Source of the DNA: Biscogniauxia marginata
Lineage: Eukaryota; Ascomycota; Sordariomycetes; Xylariales; Xylariaceae
Length of the DNA stretch: 64,000 bases
Direction: 5' to 3'
NCBI GenBank assembly: GCA_022695795.1
Contig: MU404069.1
Location: 124,001 to 188,000, forward strand
Positions 33,799 to 47,904 of the stretch are shown here, piece after piece. Every line of letters begins with the position of its first letter. Positions within the stretch are counted from its first letter, which is position 1. Below the pieces are notes generated by a model. The model did not search any database. It saw only the letters and a list, made by a program, of their open reading frames with translations, and was not told the origin of the DNA. A program made the translations under genes and the position numbers.

Positions 33799-34692
33799 TC
33801 ACTCCGAGCCACTTCCCATTGGAGTCCATTCTCCATTTTCAACGTCTTCCCTTATCTTCTTCGCCACTTCGTCCGAGGGTGCCTGAAACATGCCAGCCTC
33901 TATCATCCACGCGTCCTCCTCAGGGGTACTAACTCGCCCAAGCCGCCAGTTCTGATAGGGGTAGCGCCCGTATCTATCCAAAGGTGGCTTATGCACATCC
34001 ATCAGGCACATAAGCCAGAAACAGCCCTTGGCGGCACCACAGGGGCTCTTTGGACCACCTGTTTTCAGCATCTTTGGGAAACCAAACAGGTCCCAGCGCT
34101 TCTCGGGCTGGTCTCGATACGGGTCACGTATGCCAAAATGCTGCTCGACAGTGGTGCGCGTTTCATCGGTGAAGGCCACGGCGGCCTCGACCGCCCTCTC
34201 GTAGTGGACAATAGGCGCGCCGGAGAAGAGGCGCACCCACACGAAATAGTCGATAGAGACGGAGTCCTTCCAGCGTGCCCAAGAGGTAGGTCTCAAGTCT
34301 GGCGGGAGAGACTGTAGTTGCAGGGCGTATTTAACAGCTATCTCTCCAAAGTAGGCGTAGACCCATCTCGTGTCGATACCTACCAGCAAGGAGCGGGTGA
34401 CCTGGTCCAGAAGCAGCTGCAAGCCTAGAGCTTGGGTGGGGAAATCGGGACTTTCGACTGGAGGAAGGAAGGCCATCAAATCTGGGATGTTCTCCAGGCC
34501 TAGCTCACTGAGAGCCTTGAGCGCTGGCCATGCTTGCGTGCGTACTGCTTCCATGTCCTTGTCGGATTCAAAGAAGATGTGTCCGATGGCCAGACCAAAG
34601 TCGATTGGCTCTGTCTTGCTGAACGGCACCCGGGCTTCGAGCACCAGAGCGAACAGCTCCGGGGTAAGTAGAGATTTGAGATCTGGTGCCAT
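33799..34692 (-). CDS. DUF924-like protein, 297 aa
   Basis: Single exon, ATG 34692. Three blocks match the DUF924 pattern, a helical TPR-like family of unknown biochemical role that is widespread in bacteria and fungi. They are a QALGLQLLLDQVTRSLLVGI stretch (the ALxLILLLDQFPRN block), a hydrophobic VRLFSGAPIVHYERAVEAAV block (the usual PLMHSED...QERSV region), and DRYGRYPYQNWRLGRVSTPE (the RFGRFPHRNAxLGRxSTPEE block). The N-terminal FWFG hallmark is not obvious, and the family's HSED is altered, so this is a divergent member. Predicted cytosolic, with no signal or TM segment. The assignment is from motif order only. Confidence 0.72.
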   Translation of the reverse strand: MAPDLKSLLTPELFALVLEARVPFSKTEPIDFGLAIGHIFFESDKDMEAVRTQAWPALKALSELGLENIPDLMAFLPPVESPDFPTQALGLQLLLDQVTRSLLVGIDTRWVYAYFGEIAVKYALQLQSLPPDLRPTSWARWKDSVSIDYFVWVRLFSGAPIVHYERAVEAAVAFTDETRTTVEQHFGIRDPYRDQPEKRWDLFGFPKMLKTGGPKSPCGAAKGCFWLMCLMDVHKPPLDRYGRYPYQNWRLGRVSTPEEDAWMIEAGMFQAPSDEVAKKIREDVENGEWTPMGSGSE

Positions 34693-37084
34693 TATCCATA
34701 TGCGAGATCAACCTGCGTAAGTATAAAGTAGAAGATGGCCGCAAAGTGGAACCCTCGCGACCTCTTTAAAAGGAGCCAACGTCGTTATATGAAATTGAAT
34801 ATACTATCTGAGCTGATCTATCGACTTGTTTAGCCCCAGCTAGACAAATATCTGGCCTTACCTAGGTCCTTCAATATTTCTTAATTTAAGAAGACTATAT
34901 ATTCTCAGCTATCGGTGGATGTCCCTAAATTTGAAGAACTGGCTGTGGATAGATTTGAGGCCTATGGGAGGTTTCGTGTTCGTCACCTGGTTTTTATATA
35001 CTCGAGATACTGGTATATACAGACTGTAGAGGTTAGGTCAGCCTAAAGTTATCGGGCATGGAGAATTTATAGACCAAAATTTACTTCAGTATGCTTACAA
35101 CATTGAAGTAAGCTGACGAGGTATAAGAGAGCTTCTGTCCAAGTCACGTGAGACACATGAGAAGTTGAAGGGCCCAGTCTTTTCTTTCCCCATACATGTC
35201 GGGTGTTATCTTCCCCCACACCACCAACGAAGTCCTACGTACCGAGACCCCGGACTTGCATACGGAGTCCTCCTTGATACACAACTGCTAGTCAGGTAGG
35301 AGTCCTACCTTCTTATCTAGTTGTTGGTTGGAGGAACTGTGCAGAACTTTCGCTATCCATGCTATATCACGGAGGCAAATTCAAGGTATCTAGCATCGAA
35401 CGTGGTGATACAGACGCGGGCAAGCCGTGTCGTCATGGTGATGCCCGCAAAGCCTCGCGCATTGAATAGATACACGATACGGTATTACCTGTGTGTCGGT
35501 AGAATAGCTTACCTAGCTTAGCTGCTTAGCTTACATCTCTGGGATGGTTGGTGATAAAGGTGTTTGAATCTAAAAGCCGCATGCGTGGCTTGCATCTTCA
35601 TTAATGCAGGAGAGATGATCTTTCCTGCTTTTCGGCTCTGGCGCATATCATTGTTACACTTCTGGATGGTTGCCAGGTCGGCATCCATATTGTTCTGGAC
35701 AACAGAGCATTTATCATCTTGTAGATGTACTTGTGCCAGCTATACTTTCTGTCCTCGAGCGAGGTACTATGCACATGGCGTGCCTCCACGTAAGTATGTT
35801 ATTATATTTGGGATGGTCAAGGTTGGAAACCTCAACCAAAACAGTTGACGAATGTCAACATACCTAATTCACATCTCATCCTTACCAAATCAAATGTCTC
35901 CGGAATCAACCACTGTGTTCTGATAGGTACTTGAGGGTATGTTGGGCATGTTATTTTGACCGATGTTCGTCGCCAGTTGTTGGTGATGCATTTCTCTTAG
36001 TAGTTTTCTTTTTTCTTTCTTTCTTTTTCTCTTTGCATGTGTTAGGTAGATAGCTAGCAACTGTAGATTGTGTATTCTCGGTATGCATCAATGTTATCTC
36101 GAGACTGGTATGTAAGGTAGGTCGGGTAGTGTAGGGTGGCTTTTTATCACGCGTTGTGTTTTGGTCTTTTATCAACACCTGCATACATGGTAGGAAATCA
36201 TTCCATGCTACTCCTCGATAACTACTAAAGTTTCTTTAAAGACGAATTTAGCTTAGGTACATGCACGTTTGTACAGTCTTTTAAATTTACCTAACCAAGG
36301 TTTAAACCATCTGTTGTTACTTTAACTTGCAAGGCATCCGAGTTTCCAGCCCCTCGGTAGGTACATAAGCATTAGGTAGCACCTGCATCAATCTCAAAAT
36401 TGACCTTGGGGACTCTTCTACTGTTTTCAACATATAGCTAGGTACCTAATCATTTAATTGCGCTTCTTAATAAGGCTAAGTTGTTCTTTTCAGCGTAACT
36501 GCCGTCCTTCATGTTCCACCCAATTAGTGTGCACATAACCAATATACTGTATCTCTAGATATACTACGGATTAACTACCACATGTATTTATCAAAGCGTG
36601 CCAGCTCTTGTATCTCGTATGTACAACTTTGCATAACTCCAAGCAGCGAAACACAAAAACCCCGCCATCAACCAGAAGACAAGCCCGCACGCACCTTTTG
36701 ACACTGACTGACGACATTGCATTCGTTCGTTCACTCATTCATTCCTCCATCTTCCCCATCCAACCCGCATCTCTACATTCACTCTTTATAGTCGACCCCG
36801 ACCTGGCTAGCCTTGGGCCCATCACCCGTCCTACCCGGGGCTCATTATTCTTATCTGCTCCTGGTGTTACCGCTGTCGACGCCCGGTGCTACGCGTGAGG
36901 TCTTGCGGGCAGGAGACGAGCTCTGCGTGGATACGGCCCAGCAGCCACTCAATCGAGCAAGCTCTGTTTTCTTCTAGAAATCCTTGCTAGCTACCTGTTT
37001 CCCAGCTTTCCCTCTCCTCCAAGGCAATAGCCCCCCTCGAGACTCGGCCCCCCGCGCGTGACGACGCGCAACCGCTCGCCCACC
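34693..37084. other. 2.4 kb intergenic upstream of pkc1
   Basis: No gene supported. It holds the DUF924-like promoter and a long pkc1 upstream region. The last 480 bases are CT-rich and GC-richer and probably form the pkc1 5' UTR. A CACGTG word sits near 35144. A CTTT-rich pyrimidine tract lies at about 36003-36033, and TAGGTACCTA-type words at about 36435-36447. Confidence 0.45.
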
Positions 37085-40895
<3,811 letters not shown>

Positions 40896-42319
40896 GAACC
40901 ATTAAGAGTGGGAACGCCAAGAGGGATAAGTAAATTGATCTCGTAGCCGGCAGGGTGGTGAAAACACAATAGCATATAAAATAAATGAGCGGAGGAAAAG
41001 AGGAGGTTGCCTTTTTGTTTTTCTCTTTTGCTATTGTTGTTCGACTCGTGTTCGAGATATAGGAAAGACAACCCCTGCACGAATGAGGCGAAATGACAGG
41101 CTGTAGTAGTTTTCTTGGGACACACAACCCGCAACGCAACGCCTATACCATATTAAAAAAGCGTGTTTTTTTCATTTCTTTCTAAATTTACTTTTCTGCC
41201 AGCCCCCCCCCCCTTGTAGATCGAACAAGAGAATAAGAAAATCGGGATGAGACACTCCGCTCACTTCATTGCTGTGTCATTCATCGTGATGCGGAATAAT
41301 ATATAGATCGGATATATTAGCCTTAGATGAAGAGGTGCGGAGAATTACATATTTGAAGAGAGATTGGGGTGGTGAGAGATAAAGAAAATTCGAGTTAGAG
41401 TATCATAATACTATGTTGTCGGATCTGAGGAAGAAGGGGGAGAAAAAAGGGGGTTACGGTGTGAGGACTAGAGAAAAAGAAGAAAAAAAGGGTTTGTAAA
41501 CAAAACGTTTTTCTGGGCCTAGTCGACAGCCCTCCTTCTCCCTTTCCCATATGTTATGATTCTCTCACCCCTCACCCCTCACTCGTCTCCGTTGAGAATG
41601 TACGATGTGAACTCGGGTTCTAATAAGTCGTGTGGATAAAGTAATTGTAAGACGTATGAATGAATGAATGAATGGGTATCTCAATTGGGTGTCGGCATTC
41701 TACCTACGTACCTAGATTAGGTTAGAACATTAGGTTAGAACCCTTATATATACCAGTTCAAAGATATTCGTTATATATATATAGGTTCAGTACTGTCAAA
41801 CTGCCACGTGTGACTTTGAATACGTACGTATGTATATGTATTAGGATGGGGTCGAGATGGGATGACGGACGTGTCTACCTCGAGCATGTATACCGTCAAT
41901 AAGGTGAATAAGTTCTACCTGCCTTCCATCTGTCCACAGCGGTAGTAGAAATTGGATACCTACATAGATCAGACGTATGCGAACACGTGTTTCCGTCCTT
42001 CGATATCCGTCCTTTGATATTTCAATCTTCTGTGATTGGTCGATTGTTATATTTTCCTCTTTTATATATACTACATAGGTGTATACATACTTATTCTACA
42101 ATGGTTAAGAGGTACATATTGTCCTTGTCGGGATTTGCTATTCTACCTTTGCCGTGGCATACCTACCTAGCCAGGTAGGTATGGTATTACCACAAAATTG
42201 CCCTCTTTCCTGGACTTGACTTTGATAAACCAATTAATGCATATCTGGATGGTCCTTTTCTGTGTCTACCCTCCCCCCCCTTTTTCTTTTCTTTTGTTTG
42301 CAGATGTCACCCTATTAAA
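40896..42319. other. Convergent intergenic between pkc1 and she9
   Basis: 1.4 kb with both 3' UTRs and no gene supported. It contains an (ATGA)n microsatellite at 41656-41674, a C run near 41204-41213, a TACCTA-rich stretch at 41700-41735 and the inverted repeat listed separately. Confidence 0.45.
42158..42183. repeat. Perfect inverted repeat built from TACCTA words
   Basis: CATACCTACCT (42158-42168), spacer AGCC, AGGTAGGTATG (42173-42183). Eleven perfect pairs, located about 140 bp past the she9 stop codon, so it could form a hairpin in the 3' UTR. Confidence 0.65.
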
Positions 42320-43858
42320 CTAATTCCGTGTCAACCTAACAAAGAACACAGCTACCGCGCCGGCGATTGTGACACCCGCGGCGACGCCTTCTAGGGCTAT
42401 GATCGACACGTCACGCATGCGTACGGCGACTCTTCTCTCGCTTGATAGCTCGGCATATACAGATTTCCACCACTTCGGATCGGTAAGGACTTCGCGCCAG
42501 GATAGGCCGGAAAACGGAGATATCGGGGGCTCGGCGGGGGTTTCGAAACTCGGTTCCGCAGCCGGTACCGGTCCGGCAGCCGCAGCGCTCACGCCGGCCT
42601 GCTCGCTGCCCACAGCATCACCCATGGCCGGTACGGGCACGGAGCCCATCCTGATATTTATAGCTTCTATCCACTCCCTCTCACTCTCCCGCTCCTTTGT
42701 CTTTATTACCCGCTCCTTCTCCCGCTCCTCGGCCAACGCCTCCCGGACCTTCTCCTCGAACCCCTTGACCAGCCTCTGCCGCCGCCACGGCTCGGCGCCG
42801 AACTGCAGCGCGAGGAACAGCAGGATGTTGACGCCCATCAAACCCCAGGTACCCCAGGTACTCATGCGGCGTATCTTGTCGCTCCAGATCTGCTCCTCGT
42901 GGTATCGCTCGAGGATGCCGGCGCTCAGCTCGCGCCCGAGCCGCTCGACCTCGGCCTCGGCCTCCTCGAGCTCCTGCGCGGCCTGCGCCACGCCAGCGTC
43001 GAGGTGGTAATCCTGCCGGTACAGGGTCGTGAAGCGCTCGAAGTCCCCGGGCGTCCAGGTTTTCTGTCGCGCGAGCAAGGTGGTGACCTCACGCTGGGTC
43101 GCCGAGCGCTCCGCTACCGAGCTCTTGTACGCGTTCCGGCTGGCGTGCAGGCGCGCCTGGGCCTCGTTCAGGGAGGACACGAGCGTGGTGATTTGCGACT
43201 TGAGCATCTCGATGCTGGAGTACCCCGTCAGGTCGTTGAGGTGCCGCGAGGCAGAGAAGAGGGTCGCTTGGGTACGGTCCATGAAGGCCGAGAGGGAGTG
43301 GATGAAGGCGGAGCGGCGGGCATTCAGCGCGGAGGGGAGATCGAGTTTGGGTGCCGATCGTGATGAGGACTGCTTTTCTTCTTGTGACGGCGGCGGTGAT
43401 GGCGGTGGTGGTGGTGGTGGTGGTGGGGGTTGGGGTGGTGGTTGTTGTTCTTGCTGGGAAGCTTGTGGGTCTTGGGGCAATGGAATTGTAAAGGGGGGGA
43501 AGGACGACGAAGAAGACGACGACAGGGACGGGAACGAAGGCGATGATGATTCGGGAGAGTCATTTTGGCCGGCGGGACCCTTCTCGTCATTTTGCTTCTC
43601 GTCACTTTGCTTCTCGCCACTCTGCTTCGCGTCATTGCCATCGCTGGGCGGTTTTGAATTGGAACTCGAGCTCGAAGAGAAACGAAGCTGCCGTCGGCTG
43701 GAGGCGGAGTTGTACTGACAACTCAGACATATCGAAGTCGGCGGGAGGGAGAGGAACCTCGATGAGGGACTTCCTCTCGCTGATCGGGGCGCCAATTGGT
43801 CTACCAAGAACCTCGAGCCGGCCCCGAGCAGGGGCTTTATAGCCCTGGGCGTCGACAT
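42320..43858 (-). CDS. she9: Mitochondrial inner membrane protein She9/Mdm33
   Basis: Inner-membrane protein needed for normal mitochondrial morphology; overexpression in yeast fragments mitochondria. Single exon, ATG 43858, 512 aa. The frame continues upstream to 43927 only via a GTG. The Arg/Ser-rich N-terminus without acidic residues fits a mitochondrial presequence. A Ser/Gln/Pro-rich region with a 10-plus proline run (about 140-157) precedes the conserved coiled-coil body, which includes NARRSAFIHSLSAFMDRTQA, LNDLTGYSSIEMLK, SSVAERSATQREVTTLLARQ and TWTPGDFERFTTLYRQDY. The first TM (about 335-353) follows WSDKIRRMSTWGTW, and a second TM lies at the extreme C-terminus (about 483-508). This matches the family layout, with the coiled coils facing the matrix. 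Confidence 0.93.
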   Translation of the reverse strand: MSTPRAIKPLLGAGSRFLVDQLAPRSARGSPSSRFLSLPPTSICLSCQYNSASSRRQLRFSSSSSSNSKPPSDGNDAKQSGEKQSDEKQNDEKGPAGQNDSPESSSPSFPSLSSSSSSSFPPFTIPLPQDPQASQQEQQPPPQPPPPPPPPPPSPPPSQEEKQSSSRSAPKLDLPSALNARRSAFIHSLSAFMDRTQATLFSASRHLNDLTGYSSIEMLKSQITTLVSSLNEAQARLHASRNAYKSSVAERSATQREVTTLLARQKTWTPGDFERFTTLYRQDYHLDAGVAQAAQELEEAEAEVERLGRELSAGILERYHEEQIWSDKIRRMSTWGTWGLMGVNILLFLALQFGAEPWRRQRLVKGFEEKVREALAEEREKERVIKTKERESEREWIEAINIRMGSVPVPAMGDAVGSEQAGVSAAAAGPVPAAEPSFETPAEPPISPFSGLSWREVLTDPKWWKSVYAELSSERRVAVRMRDVSIIALEGVAAGVTIAGAVAVFFVRLTRN

Positions 43859-44746
43859 TGGCAGGCTGCTCCTCTTCAGTGTTGTGTTGACCGACGCTCG
43901 GGGGTTGTCGGATGTTAAAAGTTTCACGATGCTGTTGGAGCTTGGATTGGATTGGATCTGTTAAAAGTAGTAGCGCTAGGGATTGGACAGAGCTACTGGA
44001 CAGTGCCAATGGGATAGACCCGATACTGCCGATGCCATCCGAGGGGCTTTGTGTAGCACTTCGGCCAGGAATTATCCGGATTCCGTTGTGGCGCTAAGGC
44101 ATTTTAAGGCTAGTACCGGTTGGAGTTATCGATGTGGGGGAGAGGCTTTATGTAACAACTGAAACCTACCCCGCCGATCGGAGGTGGAGGGGCAGGCTAA
44201 CAAATTAAATTCAATCCAATTCGAGCCCCGCGAAGCAGCGACGGTGGCTCACACGTGGAGTAGACAAAAAAAGTCTATCCATCGCAGAAGGTTCTGGCGT
44301 AATGTTTTTCTTAACTGAATAACGTGGGCCCTTTCGCAACTTTATTCGCTCACCTTGCCCTGATTCTCTCCTTTTATTATTGAAAGTCGGAGTTTGAATA
44401 TTGTAGAAAAATTTTTATTTCTGAAGATAGAGAGAGCATAGATGATAGACAATTCTTTGCTGTGACGTCACTGCCTCTTTTTTATTGCTCGTGAAGGCTT
44501 CTCGTGTAAGTCGCTCACACACGGTTTGTCAGTCAGACTTTCGTTACATACATACCTTTGCTTACCCAGCCTATTCTTCTTGGTTGGCGTTAGACAGTCT
44601 GTTTTTATACACACTTGAATTACTTGAATTATTTATATTACCTACCTACCTACCCACCCACCTACGCTGCTTCAAATTTGGAGAGCTTCCTTTCTGAAGC
44701 CCCTGAGACAATCCCTTCATCACCACCACCACTACCAACCGATAGG
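43859..44746. other. Divergent promoter region she9 / HAD phosphatase
   Basis: 888 bp between divergent genes. The 43 bases upstream of the she9 ATG remain GC-rich. A CACGTG-containing ACACGTGG word lies near 44252. A pyrimidine tract with TACC repeats (about 44640-44666) lies 80-110 bp before the phosphatase start, in its leader. Confidence 0.45.
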
Positions 44747-45733
44747 ATGTCATCTCCAAGCTCTCTCCCCGCGCTTCGCACGCAGCCAAAGGCCATATTC
44801 TTCACTGACTTTGATGGGACCATCACTCTTCAGGACAGCAATGACTGGATGACAGGCAACCTAGGGTTCGGGACTCAGCGGCAGATGAAGGGGAACGAAG
44901 ATGTGCTATTTGGGCGGCGGTCATTCCGCGACAGCTTTCAAGAAATGCTGAACAGTGTGACAACGCCCTTCGACCAGTGTATCGCGCACCTACTCAAGAA
45001 CATCCAGCTCGACCCTTGCTTCCGCGACTTCTTCCACTGGTGCCGCGCCAACAACGTACCCATTGTCGTGCTTAGTGGTGGTATGCGGCCCATTATTCAG
45101 GCCTTGCTGGCCCACTTGCTGGGCGAGAAGGAGGTTGAGGAGATGCAGATTGTCAGCAACAATGTGAAGGCCCGCCCCGGCAAGAGCATCAATGAGGAGG
45201 GTGGATGGGATATTGAGTATCATGATGATAGGTGAGTGATTGGTTGATTGAGAATTAGTCTGGGGGTGTGTAGATAAGGGATTCTTATGGTCTGGCATTA
45301 AGCTGGCCAATATGAAACTAGGAGAGGAATGAGAAGGATGGGTGAGAGATAGGATGCCGGGATCAAAACTAATTGCCGTCGAGCAGCTCATTCGGCCACG
45401 ACAAGTCACTTGAGATAAGGCCTTACGCTGCTCTAGCAGACCGGCCGATCTTGTTCTACGCTGGCGATGGCGTCTCGGACCTGTCTGCCGCGAAGGAAAC
45501 GGACCTCCTATTTGCTAAGGCGGGTGAGGGTATGACCCCCCGTATTAGGACTTACAAGAATACGTTGACGCTATTAAGAAAGCTAACACATTGTCATAGA
45601 CCTCGTGACGTACTGCGAGAACGAGAAAGTGCCCTTTGCCGTGTTCAATGACTTTTCCGATATTCAAAAGGTCGTTGTGGATGTTGTAGAAGGGAGACTC
45701 AGCGTCAAGGAGGCTGCTACTGGCAAGAACTAG
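44747..45733 (+). CDS. HAD-superfamily phosphatase (yeast YNL010W/Pyp1-like), 253 aa
   Basis: Haloacid-dehalogenase hydrolase; the yeast relative acts on phosphorylated polyols, so small sugar or polyol phosphates are likely substrates. Exons 44747-45231, 45387-45529 and 45600-45733. HAD motif I is FFTDFDGTIT (nucleophile D21, general acid D23). Motif II is VVLSGGM, motif III is the Lys in FGHDKS, and motif IV is FYAGDGVSDLSAAKETD. Other family blocks are NDWMTGNLGFG, FRDSFQEML and a C-terminal LVTYCENEKVPFAVF. All catalytic residues are present. Intron 1 is 155 nt, and its acceptor has a tandem AG (GAGCAG, 45383/45386) that allows gain or loss of one residue without frameshift. Cytosolic, with no signal peptide. 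Confidence 0.93.
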
Positions 45734-46185
45734 AAGCAGAGGGATTTTAGATATAGATCTTTCTTCTATGATACCTAGGAATGAGAGATACTCGTTCCAA
45801 CAGTTAGCATAAGCGGATAGACTTATAGACAGATAGACAGGCTACCCTGGCCTACGAATAGAGTGAGACAGGCTATTGATGGCCTTTGGTATAGACCACG
45901 TTCTTGATACTAAAGATTGGCTTTTCATTGATCATTATCTTTACTGGTGCATTTTCTTCTTTTTATTACCTTTTATTTTTCTACGTAATCTTCTATACAA
46001 CCCGATTTTATTAACCACGCGAACTAACATCCCAAATTCAAGAAACTCCCCTGGGCCTTTCGTAAAACTTCAATCAACTCTGGTCATGACACGTAAACTT
46101 CCCGCAGTCTTACGCCCAACTAAACACAACTCCAATTTCGCCACAGAAGGACTATTCTTGCTAGGAACCTCATTGTTCTCGTTCT
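45734..46185. other. Convergent intergenic
   Basis: 452 bp between the phosphatase and the MFS transporter, both ending here. T-rich, no gene supported. Confidence 0.45.
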
Positions 46186-47870
46186 CTACTCCGACCTCTT
46201 CCGGGCACTGGACTGCCCGTACCAAGTAATCATCATTACGACGAACAGCCCAATTGCAATCGGGTGCATGACGAACGTGCCAACAGCCTGGGCGAGCGCG
46301 CCCGTCGTGAAAGGGGCAATAGCGCCGCCGGAGCTACCGACGGCGCTGATCAGGCTGAGGCCGCTGACTTGCTCTTGGCGGGACAAGCTGCGCGTGAACA
46401 GGGCGGCGGCGCAGGGGAACACGGGGCCAAGCAGTAGGCCGACGACGGCGAGGGAGACGGCCTCGCCGACGATGTTGGGCACGAGCCAGACGAGCAGCTC
46501 GAACACGGTCGCGCCCACGACGACCAGGTAGACGAAGCGCTTCTCGCCCCAGCGCGCGCCCAGCGGCGACAGCAGGAACCGGCCCAGCGTTATGCCGGCC
46601 CAGAACCCCGACGTCACGTACCCGACCGACGAGGGGTCGCCGTCACGCGTCGCGATCAGGAACGAGATGACCCACCCCGAGATCGACACCTCGGCCCCCT
46701 GGTACGCGAAGATGAAGACGGCGCCGAGCAGCACGACGCGCGAGCGCAGGGCCCCGAGCAGGGCGCCGACCTGGTTGGCGGTGGTGCGGGAGGACGTCGG
46801 GGCCAGGGCGGGGACGACGCCGGCGGCCTCCTTCTCGTAGTGCCAGAAGGACCAGCCGGCGAACCCGGCGTTCCAGAGCGCGATGGCGAGCGTGAGGAGG
46901 TAGTAGCGGCTCCAGGGGGCGCCGGAGGAGACGAGGGCGGTGGCGACGAGGGGCCCAACGGTGCCGCCGAGGCCGTAGCTGCCGTGCATGGCGCCGAGCA
47001 TCGTCGTGCCGCGCCGCAGGTTCGCGCAGAACACGTTGCCGATCGCCAGGCTCACGGCGAACCCGAACCCGATGAAGAAGTACGCGACCACGACCACCGG
47101 GAACGGCGCCGCCGCCGCCAGCGGCACATACCCCAGCCCCATGCACAGCTGCGACAGCAGCAGTGCGCGGCCTCGCCCCAGCCGCTGCCGGATCGCGTCG
47201 ATTAGGGGCGCCGCGAGCACGAAGCCCACCGCGTTGCCGATGAAGAGCAGCGAGACGATCGCGTAGCCGATGTTATAGTGGCTATACCGGGGGGAGGAGG
47301 GCGTTCGCAGTGTCAGCATCATGTATTATATGTCATATATGTACGTACGTATGTATATATTTGCGTAAATACGTGATATCTCATTGAATACGAGCAAAGA
47401 AAAACCCCACGCAAAGAAGTGAGAGTTTTTCGCTTCTCTTTCTTTTAATTGAGCACCGTGAACTAGGTAACGAGGAATACTCACGTCTCCATGTATGGGA
47501 TCAAGGCGCCGGGCGCCGAGTCGGTCAGCCCGCCGAGGAAGTTCTGGAAGCAGCACGTTGCGAACCGGAACTTGTTCATCGGCGGGTCGGTCAGGCTGGG
47601 GAGGACCTCGACGAAGACGTCGCCGGGCTCCGCTGGGGTCCCGGGCACGCTCATCTCGATGTCCCTCTCGTCGCCGGGCGTGGTGGGCCCCGATGGGGTG
47701 CCGGTGCCATTCTGACGAGGGTGCCGGAGGGCTTGAAGCTCGATTGCGTCGACGCCGTCTTGCTGCGGAACGGCTGGGTAGGTCCGCGAGACGACACGCT
47801 GGGGAGCCTGTGGTAGGCTCTGCAAGTTGGACTCGACCTGAACAAGGGTCTTGAACAGTGTGGACTCCAT
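46186..47870 (-). CDS. MFS transporter (Bsc6-like), 493 aa
   Basis: Major facilitator superfamily permease, substrate unknown. Exons 47485-47870 and 46186-47281. The intron of 203 nt is AT-rich with a TAG acceptor. The first about 105 residues are cytosolic and polar; TM1 begins at KFRFATCCFQNFLGGLTDSA. The splice joins IPYMET to HYNIGYAIVSLLFIGN. Other blocks are the loop RQRLGRGRALLLSQL, AMHGSYGLGGTVGPLVATAL (typical of the fungal Bsc6-like group), the TM7 region GAEVSISGWVISF and GPVFPCAAALFTRSL near TM10. About 12 hydrophobic segments can be counted. GC content is very high (many CGCC runs), which explains the long shadow frames on the other strand. No cluster partner nearby suggests a substrate. 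Confidence 0.92.
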
Positions 47871-47880
47871 ACTGGCCGGT

Positions 47881-47904
47881 TGGGATTGGGATTGGGATTG
47901 GGAT
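47881..47904. repeat. (TGGGAT)4 hexanucleotide repeat
   Basis: Four exact copies of TGGGAT, about 11 bp upstream of the MFS start on the minus strand, where they read ATCCCA. It lies in the 5' leader, so copy number might influence translation. Confidence 0.85.

Noticed and set aside
46643..47146. Long Arg/Gly/Pro-rich frames within the MFS gene
   Set aside because: Shadow frames caused by very high GC in the transporter coding sequence.
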